The position numbers were made by a program, and so were the translations under genes. Shown here piece by piece: positions 20,676 through 30,258 of a stretch of DNA of 64,000 nucleotides. The notes under the pieces are model-generated. The model saw only the letters and a list, made by a program, of their open reading frames with translations. It did no database searches and was not told the origin of the DNA. Position 1 is the first letter of the stretch. Each line of letters opens with the position of its first letter. Source of the DNA: Arcuatula senhousia (Eukaryota > Mollusca > Bivalvia > Mytilida > Mytilidae); NCBI GenBank assembly GCA_963971305.1, contig CAXARO010000881.1, positions 1 through 64,000 on the forward strand, read 5' to 3'.

Positions 20676-23006
20676 CTACTTAGCGATGCCCCACCCCTGG
20701 GTGTAAAAATATCCATCCTCATGTTCATTACTCTCTTCTCCCTCATCCTCTTCTTGTGCCTCCTTTGCACACATCTGTACGTAAGAACACTCAGGTGTGA
20801 CAGCCAAATCATAACAAGTCCGGACAACAGCTTTTCTGTTGAAAAAAAAAGAAGGAAAAAATTATAATTATTTTTTTTATTTTTAATCATTCTAGTTTCA
20901 GATAAATATATAAAATAATATTGAAGAGATGTATCTTAACCCTCAGCATTCGAGAGTCAAATGTCCGAATGGGCAATGACAGCATCAGTAAACATGAGCC
21001 AGAAAAGCACAAACAAACACAAAATCTACCGAAATCAACAATGTGAACACAAGTCGTAACAAAACTTATCATAAAACAGATCTAGACCTGTATTTGATTC
21101 CAGAGGAAGGCAATAATCAAAGTGACCTTCATATAATTGCATAAATTGCATGAAAGTTAAAACAGGAACCTTTTGAAAATGGTAGAATATGCAAGCAAAT
21201 GAAAATTTGAAGGTTCTTCAAATATACCTACCAAAGACACTCCACAGTGTCACCTTTCCTGTGTCCTCTTGATTCTCCTCCTCCTCATCGTTCTTTCTTT
21301 AAATATGGACTTTCTCATCAGTGACTGAGGGTTTACCATTCCCAATAATTATATGTTGTTTAGCATCATATTCCACTTCTAAAAAAATACAGATATTACT
21401 CTGTGCATTTTATGTGAATAACACTTTTTTTTTAAAGTGTTTTATCATGATCATTAAATACATGTGCAGTAGTGACCAAATATACATTTTATTTATAAAA
21501 GTTTATTTGACCATCACCACCCCAAACCAGACTGTTCAGTACAGAATCCTTACCACCCTGAAAAAAACCCTAATCCTCTTCATAATGCTATAGTATCATT
21601 AAAATCGTTTGTCTTAATTATTTATAAAGAGTTGAAGAGAGTTGAAGACTTGTCCCCCTTATTGGTCCCGTGCGGGGACCGGGTGGCGAATAGGCCCACA
21701 GCAGAGCCTAGCTTGTCGTAAGAGGCGACTAAGGGTCTTGGGATTCTGACGTCGGGTCAGTGCTCAGCCCACAGAGCGACCAAGTGTGTACCCTAGGTGG
21801 CTGAATAGGGTGGCCCTCGTCCGCGGGGGTTGTCAGGTCTATAATACGGAAACCCTGACCGCCGACCATAGTGGGCCAACGTGTGGAGAGTGCCACGCTT
21901 CATGCACGTAAAAAACCCCTTTGTGGACCGCCAAGTAGTGCACCACATAGGCTAAATTTTCCGCCCCTACCCACCTATCCCCTTTTCCTGTGGTTCTTCA
22001 AAATTTACCGCTTTTTTGTTTCCCATCCCACCCCCATATTTCATTCATCATCATCATTTCATGTTCATTTTATCATCCTTTCATGTTCATCGCCTGTAAA
22101 TAACCTATATAGCGTTGCAAGGGCGTAAAACACCAACTCACCCCCAACTCAGTCCCCCTTATTGACCCCCTTACTTTCTGTTTGCTATCTATCGCCAGGT
22201 TGTCAACATATATGTTTACAGTAAGGTCGTCTCTTCATTGCATTAAAAATGCAAAAGTAAACCACAGGAGCCCACCCACAGACTTACATTTTGCGATGGA
22301 AAAATCAAATATTTTTTTTTTACCTGTTTACACATGTAATTCGATGTAGCCTTCAATTTTTACCCTCATTATTGATTTGTTTGTTGACGTCATACAATCA
22401 ATACAAAAAGAGTAAATGGCGCCTATATTTGAAGACTTGACATGAGCTAGGGTGGAATTATATTTCATTTTAAATTTATAAGAAGAATAATATGTATTTG
22501 CATATATACCGTATAGCGGGAAATTTTCGCGAGGTTCTAATTTTCGCTATATTTGCGACCATTATTCTATCGCGAAATATTGAACCCGAGTAATATAGAA
22601 TCAATATTAATTTGTATTGAGAATATAATGAAATCGTGAAAATAGATGTCCGCGTAAATAAAAACTAGGTCATTTGGTATGAAATCGCGAAATGTGCAGG
22701 CCGCGAAAAGTACCCGCTATACGGTATATATAATAAATAAAAAAGAGTTGAAAAAAACTTACCAGCCACTTTACATCCACTTGTTATGGTCTTTGGTGAA
22801 ATAACCACAGAGGTGGCGGGGGTGGGGCAATGTACGGATTCAACCCATCGAGGGCTCACAATGCACCCTCCCCCTCTACAGGTCCACCAGGCGTTATCAT
22901 GCCTCTCACACACCACCTGGCACCTCTCACACCTGTTTCCAGCTGCGTCCTGGACATTTACGAAGAAACATAGGCCTAATGTCAAACTCAAACTGATCAT
23001 CCTCAT
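20676..23006 (-). CDS. Three-exon secreted/membrane-type protein with Cys-rich N-terminus and acidic tail; in-frame TAA
   Basis: Minus-strand exons are 23006-22763, 21378-21228 and 20835-20676, with phases 1 and 2 agreeing at both junctions. Exon 1 has a signal peptide (MRMISLSLTLGLCFFV) and NRCERCQVVCERHDNAWWTC, then RGGGC, ESVHC and SGC. Exon 2 reads EVEYDAKQHIIIGNGKPSVT and DEKVHI, a TAA at 21299-21301, then NDEEEENQEDTGKVTLWSVF in the same frame. Exon 3 has TCYDLAVTPECSYVQMC, then a Glu/Asp-rich region ending YFYTQGWGIAK and TAG. Total is about 186 codons. An alternative exon 3 frame is hydrophobic but breaks the splice phase. The TAA would remove about the last 70 residues. No known family was recognised. 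Clean exon structure argues that it was functional recently. Confidence 0.65.
21665..22151 (+). mobile_element. SINE-like retroposon, full length, with 13-bp TSD
   Basis: Same family as 11808-12296. GTCCCCCTTATTG occurs at 21652-21664 and 22152-22164. Its 3' tail is altered (ACCAACTCACCCCCAACTCA). It lies within intron 1 of the 20676-23006 gene, in the opposite orientation. Confidence 0.8.
22506..22727. mobile_element. 222-bp MITE with perfect 15-bp TIRs
   Basis: ATACCGTATAGCGGG at the left and CCCGCTATACGGTAT at the right, with TA-rich flanks. The interior is rich in TTTCGC/GCGAAA words. Non-coding and located in the intron between exons 1 and 2 of the minus-strand gene. Confidence 0.75.
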
Positions 23007-23396
23007 CTCGGTATCGTGTGTGGCGGTAATCACGTGCTATTGTTACACTATTTTTACCAAAGCGATACTATGTATTCATTTTTTTTAGCGAAACGAAAGA
23101 GAAAAAACACACACACTGTCATGCCGTGTAACACTTTTACAGTGAGCTGCCCCTTCCAAAATATCTAAAACTTTTTTTTTAATTTTTGCTTTGTTTGGTT
23201 ATTTTTATTTTGGGAGGGGATGATTAGCAAATGATGTTTCATTTATATGTATTTTTTAATGCCTGACTGAGAAACGAACCAGTTGAGTTGTAAAGTTGGG
23301 GTGTACTTTTAATGAATGTGATACTTTCTCTTTGCCTCAGAAAAATTAATATCATTTTTTATTTTGTATGCCAGGTCAAAATTAACAACTGGGAAA

Positions 23397-23520
23397 ATCT
23401 GAGTGAGTGAGTGAGTGAGTGAGTTGGTGTTTTACGCCCGTGCAACGCTATATAGGTTATTTACAGGCGATGAACATGAAAAGGATGATAAAATGAACAT
23501 GAAATGATGATGATACAAGA
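23397..23520 (-). repeat. 5'-truncated SINE-like retroposon copy
   Basis: Starts with (GAGT)n then TTGGTGTTTTACGCCCGTGC, the reverse complement of the 3' end of the 489-bp family. Only about 110 bp of the 3' end is present, as after aborted reverse transcription. Confidence 0.7.
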
Positions 23521-23859
23521 GTTACGTGGCTCATCAATAAAAAAAAAGACTAGCTTCCTAATGGAGAAATTTCAAGTTCAACGTTTTCTAGGCTTGTACT
23601 GTATTAAAAAGGCAAAATTTCCCTAAAAAACTGTACCATTCGCAAAAACATGGCAAGGTAAGTGTTTCAGAATGAACATTTATACATATAATATTTTTTT
23701 CTTGATATTTTAATTATTCGCTACCGATCCAGTTAAAAAATGAATTCAATTAAAACCTGTGGGATTCAGTTTATATTTATAGTTTTTGTTGTTGTTGTTA
23801 ATAGGTATACAATGTATTTTTTTTTATCCCATATCTTTTTTTATCTCATATCTTTTGTC

Positions 23860-24418
23860 ATCAGACCGAGCAATCGTATATTTGAAAAATAGAATTAACA
23901 GTTATTTAACAAAAAAAACTTGTATCATATTTTCTTCAGCCAAAAGACATCAATATTTGGAGAACTAGACTTTGCCGCCGAAGACTCATTATCGTAAGCA
24001 TGGTTTTTATTTTATCTATTGTTTGTTTCCCTCTTTTAGTTTTCCATTTGAAATATATGAATCACAGAGAACAAAAAAAAAATAAGTACAACGTTAAAAT
24101 TATATTTCATTTTTATGTTATATATATATATATATTCTATATATTTTTTCTAGTGTCTACGGGATCATGAACTGTATCCCTCCATAATTCCGTTGTTAAT
24201 CTTTTATTACTAGTTTCATCACACTAACAGAAGTATTTTTTTCTCGTTGAAGTTGGATGTTTGACAACCAACTTGGTAATGAGGAGTTCAAAGCCCAAGC
24301 AAGTAGTTCAAGCTTGAGCTTCCAATTGGAAATGTATGTATATTTGGTTTTTAATAACTTAACACTCATCTTAAATGCACCAGAAAAAAATGAAGGCTGT
24401 ATAAAGAATGTCTCCTGA
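23860..24418 (+). pseudogene. Two-exon tail-type paralogue of the gene end at 42371-42612
   Basis: The first exon, at about 23930-23993, includes RLCRRRLII before GTAAGC, but its upstream part is in a different frame and hits a TAG. The second exon from ATG at 24257 reads MFDNQLGNEEFKAQASSSSL, SFQLEM and NNLTLILNAPEKNEG to a TGA at 24416-24418. The 42.4-kb copy has the same exon order and a very similar peptide (MFDNELGYEDNTVNIPAQAS). Relative to that copy this one lacks a block after NEE and ends later. It is probably a decayed duplicate. Confidence 0.5.
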
Positions 24419-24429
24419 CACGAACTCAA

Positions 24430-25060
24430 AGAAATATCAAGAAGCTAGGTCGGTAAAATGGATAAAGGTAATAATAAAACTACCGAACTTGAATGATCAA
24501 TCTCACAGTCCAGAGAAAATGACAAAAACGAATCAGTCATACCGGAGAATTGTTGGATCGCAATGATCCTGACTTGGTACAGGCATTTCAAACGAAATGG
24601 TGGGTTAAACCAGGTTTTATGGTGCCAAACCTCCCTCTTTCATTGCGATCTTCATGTCCATAGTTTATATAGTAACATAGAATTGTGTAACACTGTAAAA
24701 TTTCCTTTACCCATAATAAATAGTTACGTAAAATAGTGTGACACTGTAAAATTTTCTTGGAATAGGTTTTATTAGTCGAAAATAATAGGACTTGTAGGAT
24801 ATGAATACTATCATGAACAAAATACAGAAGCTTTTGCCTGGAATTTTGTTGTAATTTTTTAAAATTTTTTTTAGAGAAACACAAAACCAGAAGAACGGAA
24901 GATCGCAATGGTCCTGACTTGGTACAGGCACTTGCAAAGAAGTGGTGGGTTTAACCAGGTTTTGTGGCGCCAAACCTCGCTCTTCCATTGCGATCTTAGG
25001 ATCCGGTAATGACCATAGAACACAACATAGTTGTGAGACACAATAGGGATATTGAGGTGA
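24430..25060. repeat. Repeat with ~100-bp flanking direct repeats
   Basis: Two copies of a segment from GATCGCAATG(A/G)TCCTGACTTG to TTCCATTGCGATC (about 24556-24648 and 24901-24994) flank 250 bp of unrelated sequence, like a small LTR pair. No primer-binding site or ORF was recognised. Confidence 0.45.
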
Positions 25061-25065
25061 TCATC

Positions 25066-25654
25066 TCAGTACAAAAGACCAGTCAAACACTTATTAAAAA
25101 AATTAACTACCATATCTTTTAACTCAATTTTGAACTTTTCTACTAGTGGCTGATAACGAAGAAAGAATTTTTTTAGTGATCGTATCAGACGTATTTTCTT
25201 ATAGCCCTGCTCCAAAAGTCGGTCACGATGAAATCGGTGTCTGATCAAAAAATCTGTGAAATGTGTGCAAGCTCTGGCATATCGAATAAGTTGTGAAATA
25301 TAAACACACACCGTATGCAGGAGAAGTAGGTATATTGCTCTGTAGATTAGGAAAATTAATAGTTTGAAAATTAAAATCGTCTCGTTTATCGTAATTTTTT
25401 GTACTGAGATGACCACCTGGGTCAAATTCGAGGTGCAAATCCAAGAAAGACGTGAAGCAATTTGATTCGGTGGTCTCTTTAATCTCCAATTCCGGAGGAT
25501 ATATTGAAGGAATCCATCTACCAAATGAAGTGTTATTGACAGAAAGGATATCATCAATATAACTGAATGTAAGATTAAATGACCTTGCCTCTTTCATCTT
25601 CTTGTTCTTTACGAGTCCCTGAAGAAATTCAGTCTCGTAAGAGTCTAAAAACAA
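25066..25654 (-). pseudogene. Penelope-like element, RT catalytic and thumb part (copy 1, complete 3' side)
   Basis: The minus strand begins FLDSYETEFLQGL and has FSYIDDILSVNN, the YxDD catalytic motif of the RT palm, then SFLDLHLEFDPGGHL and YDKRDDFNF. Near 25310 the frame shifts and continues as VYISQLIRYARACTHFTDFL and an RRS-like Leu/Lys helix to about 25066. The upstream half of the same ORF lies at 28358-29576, separated by a 2.7-kb insertion. The order and motifs match Penelope-like retroelement RT. There is no endonuclease domain visible in the window, so whether the parent was endonuclease-plus is open. Confidence 0.7.
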
Positions 25655-26146
25655 GAGGCTCCCAGGAGCCTGAATCGCTCACTTGGTCTTGATGTCAACC
25701 CCATTTGTATAGCTAAATGAGCTGAATGTTTAAACAGGAAAAAGCTTTTCTCTATCTGCAATAGTTTTCATTCTATAGGCCAAAAACACTATTTTTTACC
25801 TTTAAAGGGCAATAACCCCTTAAAGTGGTAATCTGACAACTTCAACCCTATGAAGACTTTTGTAGAACTCAATGAGTTGAACATTTAAGCAATCAACAGC
25901 TTTTCTCTATCTGCAATAGTTTTCATTCTATAGGCCAAAACACCATTTTTTGCCTTTAGGGGACTGTAATCCCTATAAGGGGTCACAACTTCAACCCTAT
26001 GAAGATTTTTGTAGAGCTAAATGAGTTGAACATTTAAGCAATCAACAACTTTTCTCTATCTGCATTAGTTTTCATTCTACAAGCCAAAAACACTATTTTA
26101 CGCCTTTAAGGGGCTGTAACCTCTATAAGGGGTCATCTGACAACTT

Positions 26147-27848
26147 CGACTGTCTTTTTGATGTTTTCTGTTTCTTGTTTAAGAAGGGGGTCTTTCTGTG
26201 ACTATTTCAGGGCTTGATTTGAATTATATGCATCTTATCTAGACCATGGGCCAATTGCAGAACCGCAAGCAGTGCCAATTGTCCTCGTTGAAGGCTGCTG
26301 GCGGTTGTCCATTGTGGTTTCTAGCTCACCTGACCCGAAGGGTCATGTGAGCTATTGTCATCGTTAAGCGTCCGTCGTCCGTCCGTCGTCCGTTAACTTT
26401 TCTTCAAAGATCTTCTTCTCTGAAACCACTGAAGGGATTGCATTGATACTTGGTATACAAGATCTTTAGGATTTACTCTACCAAGTTTGTGAATTATATA
26501 CATGTGGACCAACCAAGATGGCCGCCGTTGCTAAAAATAGAACAGGGGGGTCAGACCATTGTTTTTGGCTTATAACTCAAAAAGTATAAGAGATAGAGAA
26601 AATCCGAAGCAACCTTCCTTGTTCAGCATCAAAAGCTCTACGAATCTCTCCATTGGGTCGAAGTTGTGAAACAACTCCTTATAGGAGTTATTGCCCTTTA
26701 ATCATCAAATTTGACCATTTTTGCAGTTTTTGGACAATATCTTGAAAACTGTTAGAGCTAGAGGAAAAGTTAGCATTGCAGAATTGTTTAGCTCATTGAG
26801 ATCTACAAAAATGATTTCAGGGTCTAAATTGTCAGATCAGCCGTTTAAGAGTTATTCCCCTTTAACTGTTTTTTCCATGAATTTACACTGATTTTCAAAA
26901 ATCTTCTTCTCTAAAACTACTGAAGGGATTGCATTGATACTTGGTATACATGATCTTTAGGATGTCCTCTACCAAGTTTGTGAATTATATACATGTCGAC
27001 CAACCAACATGGCGGCCATTGCTAAAAATAGAATAGGGGGGTCAGACCATTGTTTTTGGCTTATAACTCAAAAAGTATAAAAGATAGAGAAAATCCGAAG
27101 CAACCTTCCTTGTTCAGCATCAAAAGCTCTACGAATCTCTCCATTGAGTCGAAGTTGTGAAACAACTCCTTATAGGAGTTATTGCCCTTTAATCATCAAA
27201 TTTGACCATTTTTGCAGTTTTTGGACAATATCTTGAAAACCGTTAGAGCTAGAGGAAAAGTTAGCATTGCAGAATTGTTTAGCTCATTGAGATCTACAAA
27301 AATGATTTCAGGGTCTAAATTGTCAGATCAGCCGTTTAAGAGTTATTCCCCTTTAACTGTTTTTTCCATGAATTTACACTGTTTTTCAAAAATCTTCTCT
27401 AAAACTACTGAAGGGATTGCATTGATACTTGGTATACATGATCTTTAGGATGTCCTCTACCAAGTTTGTGAATTATATACATGTCAACCAACCAACATGG
27501 CCGCCGTTGCTAAAAATAGAACAGGGGGGTCAAACCATTGTTTTTGGCTTATAACTCAAAAAGTATAAGAGATAAAAAAAATCGGAAGCAAATTTTTTGT
27601 TCAGCATCAAAAGGTCCTTACAGTAGTTATTGCCCTTTAACTGTTTTTTTCTATTAATTTAAACTGATTTCCAAAAATCTTCTCTGATACCACTGAAAGG
27701 ATTGTTTTGCAACTTTGTATACTTGAAAGTTTGTGAAATTTATTCAAACTTTGGCATAAGAGATCAGGTGAGCGATTCAGGCTCCTGGGAGCCTCTAGTT
27801 CTAAATTACCGTTTAATTGTGGGCTGTGTCGCGTACACTTATTCCACA
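26147..27848 (-). pseudogene. EMWNKCTRH terminal-exon fragment inside element A, split by element B
   Basis: At 27848-27798 the minus strand reads ENEEMWNKCTRH. On the other side of element B (26325-26150) the sequence aligns with the part downstream of the same exon at 11.5-11.65 kb (AGCAGCCTTCAACGAGGACA versus AGCAGTCTTCAACATGACC; GGGCCAATTG versus GGGCCAATGC). Element A sequence flanks both sides directly. It is about 230 bp in total without element B. Confidence 0.55.
26326..27797. mobile_element. Hairpin-ended element B (inverted, 1.47 kb)
   Basis: One end is TAGCTCACCTGACCCGAAGG followed by CGTCCGTCGTCCGTCCGTCG. The other is CAGGTGAGCGATTCAGGCTC and the CTGGGAGCCTCTAG hairpin. Inside are three units of about 480-495 bp starting near CACTGAAGGGATTGCATTGA. 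The ends match element A in inverse orientation while the internal units are different, so it is a sister family sharing termini. Non-coding. Confidence 0.7.
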
Positions 27849-28357
27849 TCTCTTCATTTTCTATGGACACTTTTGTAGAGCTAAATGAGCTGAACATTTA
27901 AGCAAGCAACAACTTTTCTCTATCTGTAATAATTTTCATTTTAGAAGCCAAAAACATGAAAAAATGCTATTTTTCACCTTCAAAGGGCAGTAACTCCTAA
28001 AAGGGGTTATCTGACAACTTCGACCAAATGGAGACTTTTGTAGAGCTTTTGATGCTGAATCAGTAGCGTGGCATCAGATTTCATCTATCTCTTATACTTT
28101 ATGATTTACAAGCCAAAAACAGTAGTCTGACCCCCCTGGTCTATTTTTAGTAACAGCAGCCATGATTTTTGACGGGTCAAAAATCCAAACACAAGTTTGG
28201 TGTAGGACACCCTAAGGATCATTCATACCAAGTTTCAGTAAATTCTGTTCAGTAGTTTAAGAGGAGAAGATTTTTGAAAAATTGTTAACGGACGACGACG
28301 ACGACGGACGCCAAGTTATGGCAAAAGCTCACATGGACTTTTGGTTCAGGTGAGCTA

Positions 28358-29576
28358 ACGAATCGGCGAGGAAAGGAGCACAGTTTGTGCCCATTGGAAT
28401 GCCGATTGGTTGTTGAAAATCTCTCCTCCGAAGGTGTCCAATATGTTGTCAATGAGGAAATCAAGCATACTGCAAACTTGTTCAAGTGTGTAACAAATTT
28501 TATCTTTGAAAGATGTTTTTGAAAAGAAGGTAGAATTATTACCCAAAACAACAAAATTCCTAGAGTTTGAAAAGGCTTTTTCGAGAAGTTTTTTCAGGCG
28601 ACATTTTAGTTTTTTGTGTGGCAAGGTAGTGTATAAAGTTGAAAAATCGAACGTTTTCAAAGAGTGAACCTCGGAAAATGATTTAGATTTAAAATGATCT
28701 AACAAATCTTTTGAGTTCTTCAAAATCCACATATGGTTAATTCCACTACGATTATAAATAGTGTCGCAGTATGCTTGTTGACCTTCTTTGACAGCAGACA
28801 AGATTTTAGTAAACTGAACGGACTGTAGTTGAACATGATGAAGATCCAGCTATATACCTTTCTTTGTACGGATTTTTGTGAGGTTTAGGTATCCAGTACA
28901 AATATGGTAACTCTTTATGTTCATTGGAATATTGAAAGAGGACATAAAAGAGCTATGGTTGGCTATGATTTCATCTTTGTTAAATGTAGTCCGTGTGTAT
29001 GTAGCTCTAGCGGAAGTATTACCATCAATGCCTAGTTCTTTTATTAGACAATTATAATAGTGTGCTTTACATACAAAAACTATATTATTGGAAGCCTTGT
29101 CTCCTGGCGTGACAACATACCTGTCATGTAAGGAAGAGAGACAATTGAGAGCTTCACGATCTCTAAATACAGAAGAAGGCCGGGGGTTCACACATTTGCG
29201 AAGTTTGTCTATTCGACTTCGTACAAGAGATCGGATAGTCCTTACCCAGTCGGACAGTGATTCAAGCTCTGGTTCTTGGTCCTTTTCCCTCTTTATCCAG
29301 GCTCTAGCATAGTCCTCCACAGCATCCATGATGATCTTAAAGTTGTGATTCCAATTGATACGTTTTGTCCCTGAATTTAGGTCCATGGGAAACCACATTA
29401 CGTAATAAATCATTTTCAATTATCTTAAGATCAAAGGGAGAAGCATAGCAATCACATGTCAGAAGGGACTTTAGATATTCTTCAATGTTTAGGTCCTGCT
29501 GAGGCTGATCGAATAAACTGTCAAACACATTAATACAAATCTGTATGAACTGGCTATTTTTATCCTTTTCCCTCAT
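28358..29576 (-). pseudogene. Penelope-like element, N-terminal and RT fingers part (copy 1)
   Basis: In minus-strand order: LKIIENDLLRNVVSHGPKF (from about 29430), a frameshift near 29345, NWNHNFKIIMDAVEDYARAW, RYVVTPGDKASNNIVFVC with a KAHYYNCLIKELG block, a second frameshift near 28820, then IYNRSGINHMWILKNS, FDFSTLYTTLPHKKL and FVVLGNNSTFF. It ends NQPIGIPMGTNCAPFLADS at the element A insertion point. These are the motifs of Penelope-like RT. Frameshifts plus the insertion make it inactive. Confidence 0.7.
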
Positions 29577-29707
29577 TAATGATCATTATTTAACATAATT
29601 ATATACATTTTGTTTTGAATTTATTTCATTTTCAATATCAATTTAACATCTGTTTTCTCATGTTTGTATCATTTCAACTGTACTTCTCTTCTTTTCCTCA
29701 AAACAGA

Positions 29708-29752
29708 ACTGGAAATAAGGAGAAAAAGAAAGAGGAGGAGGTGGCGAATAGG
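29708..29752 (+). pseudogene. Copy of the 45-nt TGNKEKKKEEEVAN exon without its terminal exon
   Basis: Identical to the exon at 34318-34362, with the same AAAACAG acceptor and GTAGTA donor. The tandem duplication copied this exon but not the terminal exon at 34681, so a transcript here would need to splice across copy 2. Confidence 0.6.
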
Positions 29753-29931
29753 TAGTATATGAATTCATTTTTTTAAACAAAATCGAGTGAATTATCCTTT
29801 TTAAATAATTAAACCCCCACCGATTACAATTTAAAAAAATATATATACGGAAATCAAATTAAAAAAAATCAACAATGTCAACTATATTATATAAAAATAC
29901 GGAGATTGGAATAGGTGTACGCAAGCATGAC

Positions 29932-30258
29932 AGGTATATTGCTCTGTAGATTAGGAAAATTAATAGTTTGAAAATTAAAATCGTCTCGTTTATCGTAATT
30001 TTTTGTACTGAGATGACCACCTGGGTCAAATTCGAGGTGCAAATCCAAGAAAGACGTGAAGCAATTTGATTCGGTGGTCTCTTTAATCTCCAATTCCGGA
30101 GGATATATTGAAGGAATCCATCTACCAAATGAAGTGTTATTGACAGAAAGGATATCATCAATATAACTGAATGTAAGATTAAATGACCTTGCCTCTTTCA
30201 TCTTCTTGTTCTTTACGAGTCCCTGAAGAAATTCAGTCTCGTAAGAGTCTAAAAACAA
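29932..30258 (-). pseudogene. Penelope RT catalytic fragment, copy 2 (truncated by the junction)
   Basis: Same YIDD-containing segment as 25328-25654, but the thumb part is lost at the duplication junction after FPNLQSNIP. Its frame runs into unrelated sequence. Confidence 0.7.

Larger units (their letters stand above)
25655..28357. mobile_element. Hairpin-ended element A inserted in the Penelope ORF, itself carrying inserts
   Basis: The left end (AGAGGCTCCCAGGAGCCTGA) and right end (GGTTCAGGTGAGCTAA) match the solo copy at 18478-19560. The GACGACGACGACGGACG tract precedes the right end. RT sequence resumes exactly on both sides (FLADS on one, FLDSYE on the other). The element is split by 26147-27848, a host-exon fragment that is in turn split by element B (26326-27797). 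Confidence 0.75.
25328..29933. repeat. 4.6-kb tandem duplication, copy 1
   Basis: From AGGTATATTGCTCTGTAGAT at 25328 to GTACGCAAGCATGACAG at 29933 the sequence is repeated at 29932-34545. Comparing by eye I see only a handful of differences: a 7-bp GTCGTCC-type indel at about 26385/30990, G/A at about 26718/31337, A/T at about 26408/31020, and a T-run length change near 29770/34380. Either a very recent event or an assembly duplication. Confidence 0.85.

Noticed and set aside
20630..20835. Alternative hydrophobic frame of the last exon (SGLVMIWLSHLSVLTY)
   Set aside because: Does not fit the phase-2 junction from exon 2. The acidic frame does.
24556..24994. LTR retrotransposon with 100-bp LTRs
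   Set aside because: No TG...CA ends, primer-binding site or gag/pol sequence between the direct repeats.
27212..27448. 78-aa ORF (also at 31823)
   Set aside because: Falls in a tandem unit of non-coding element B.
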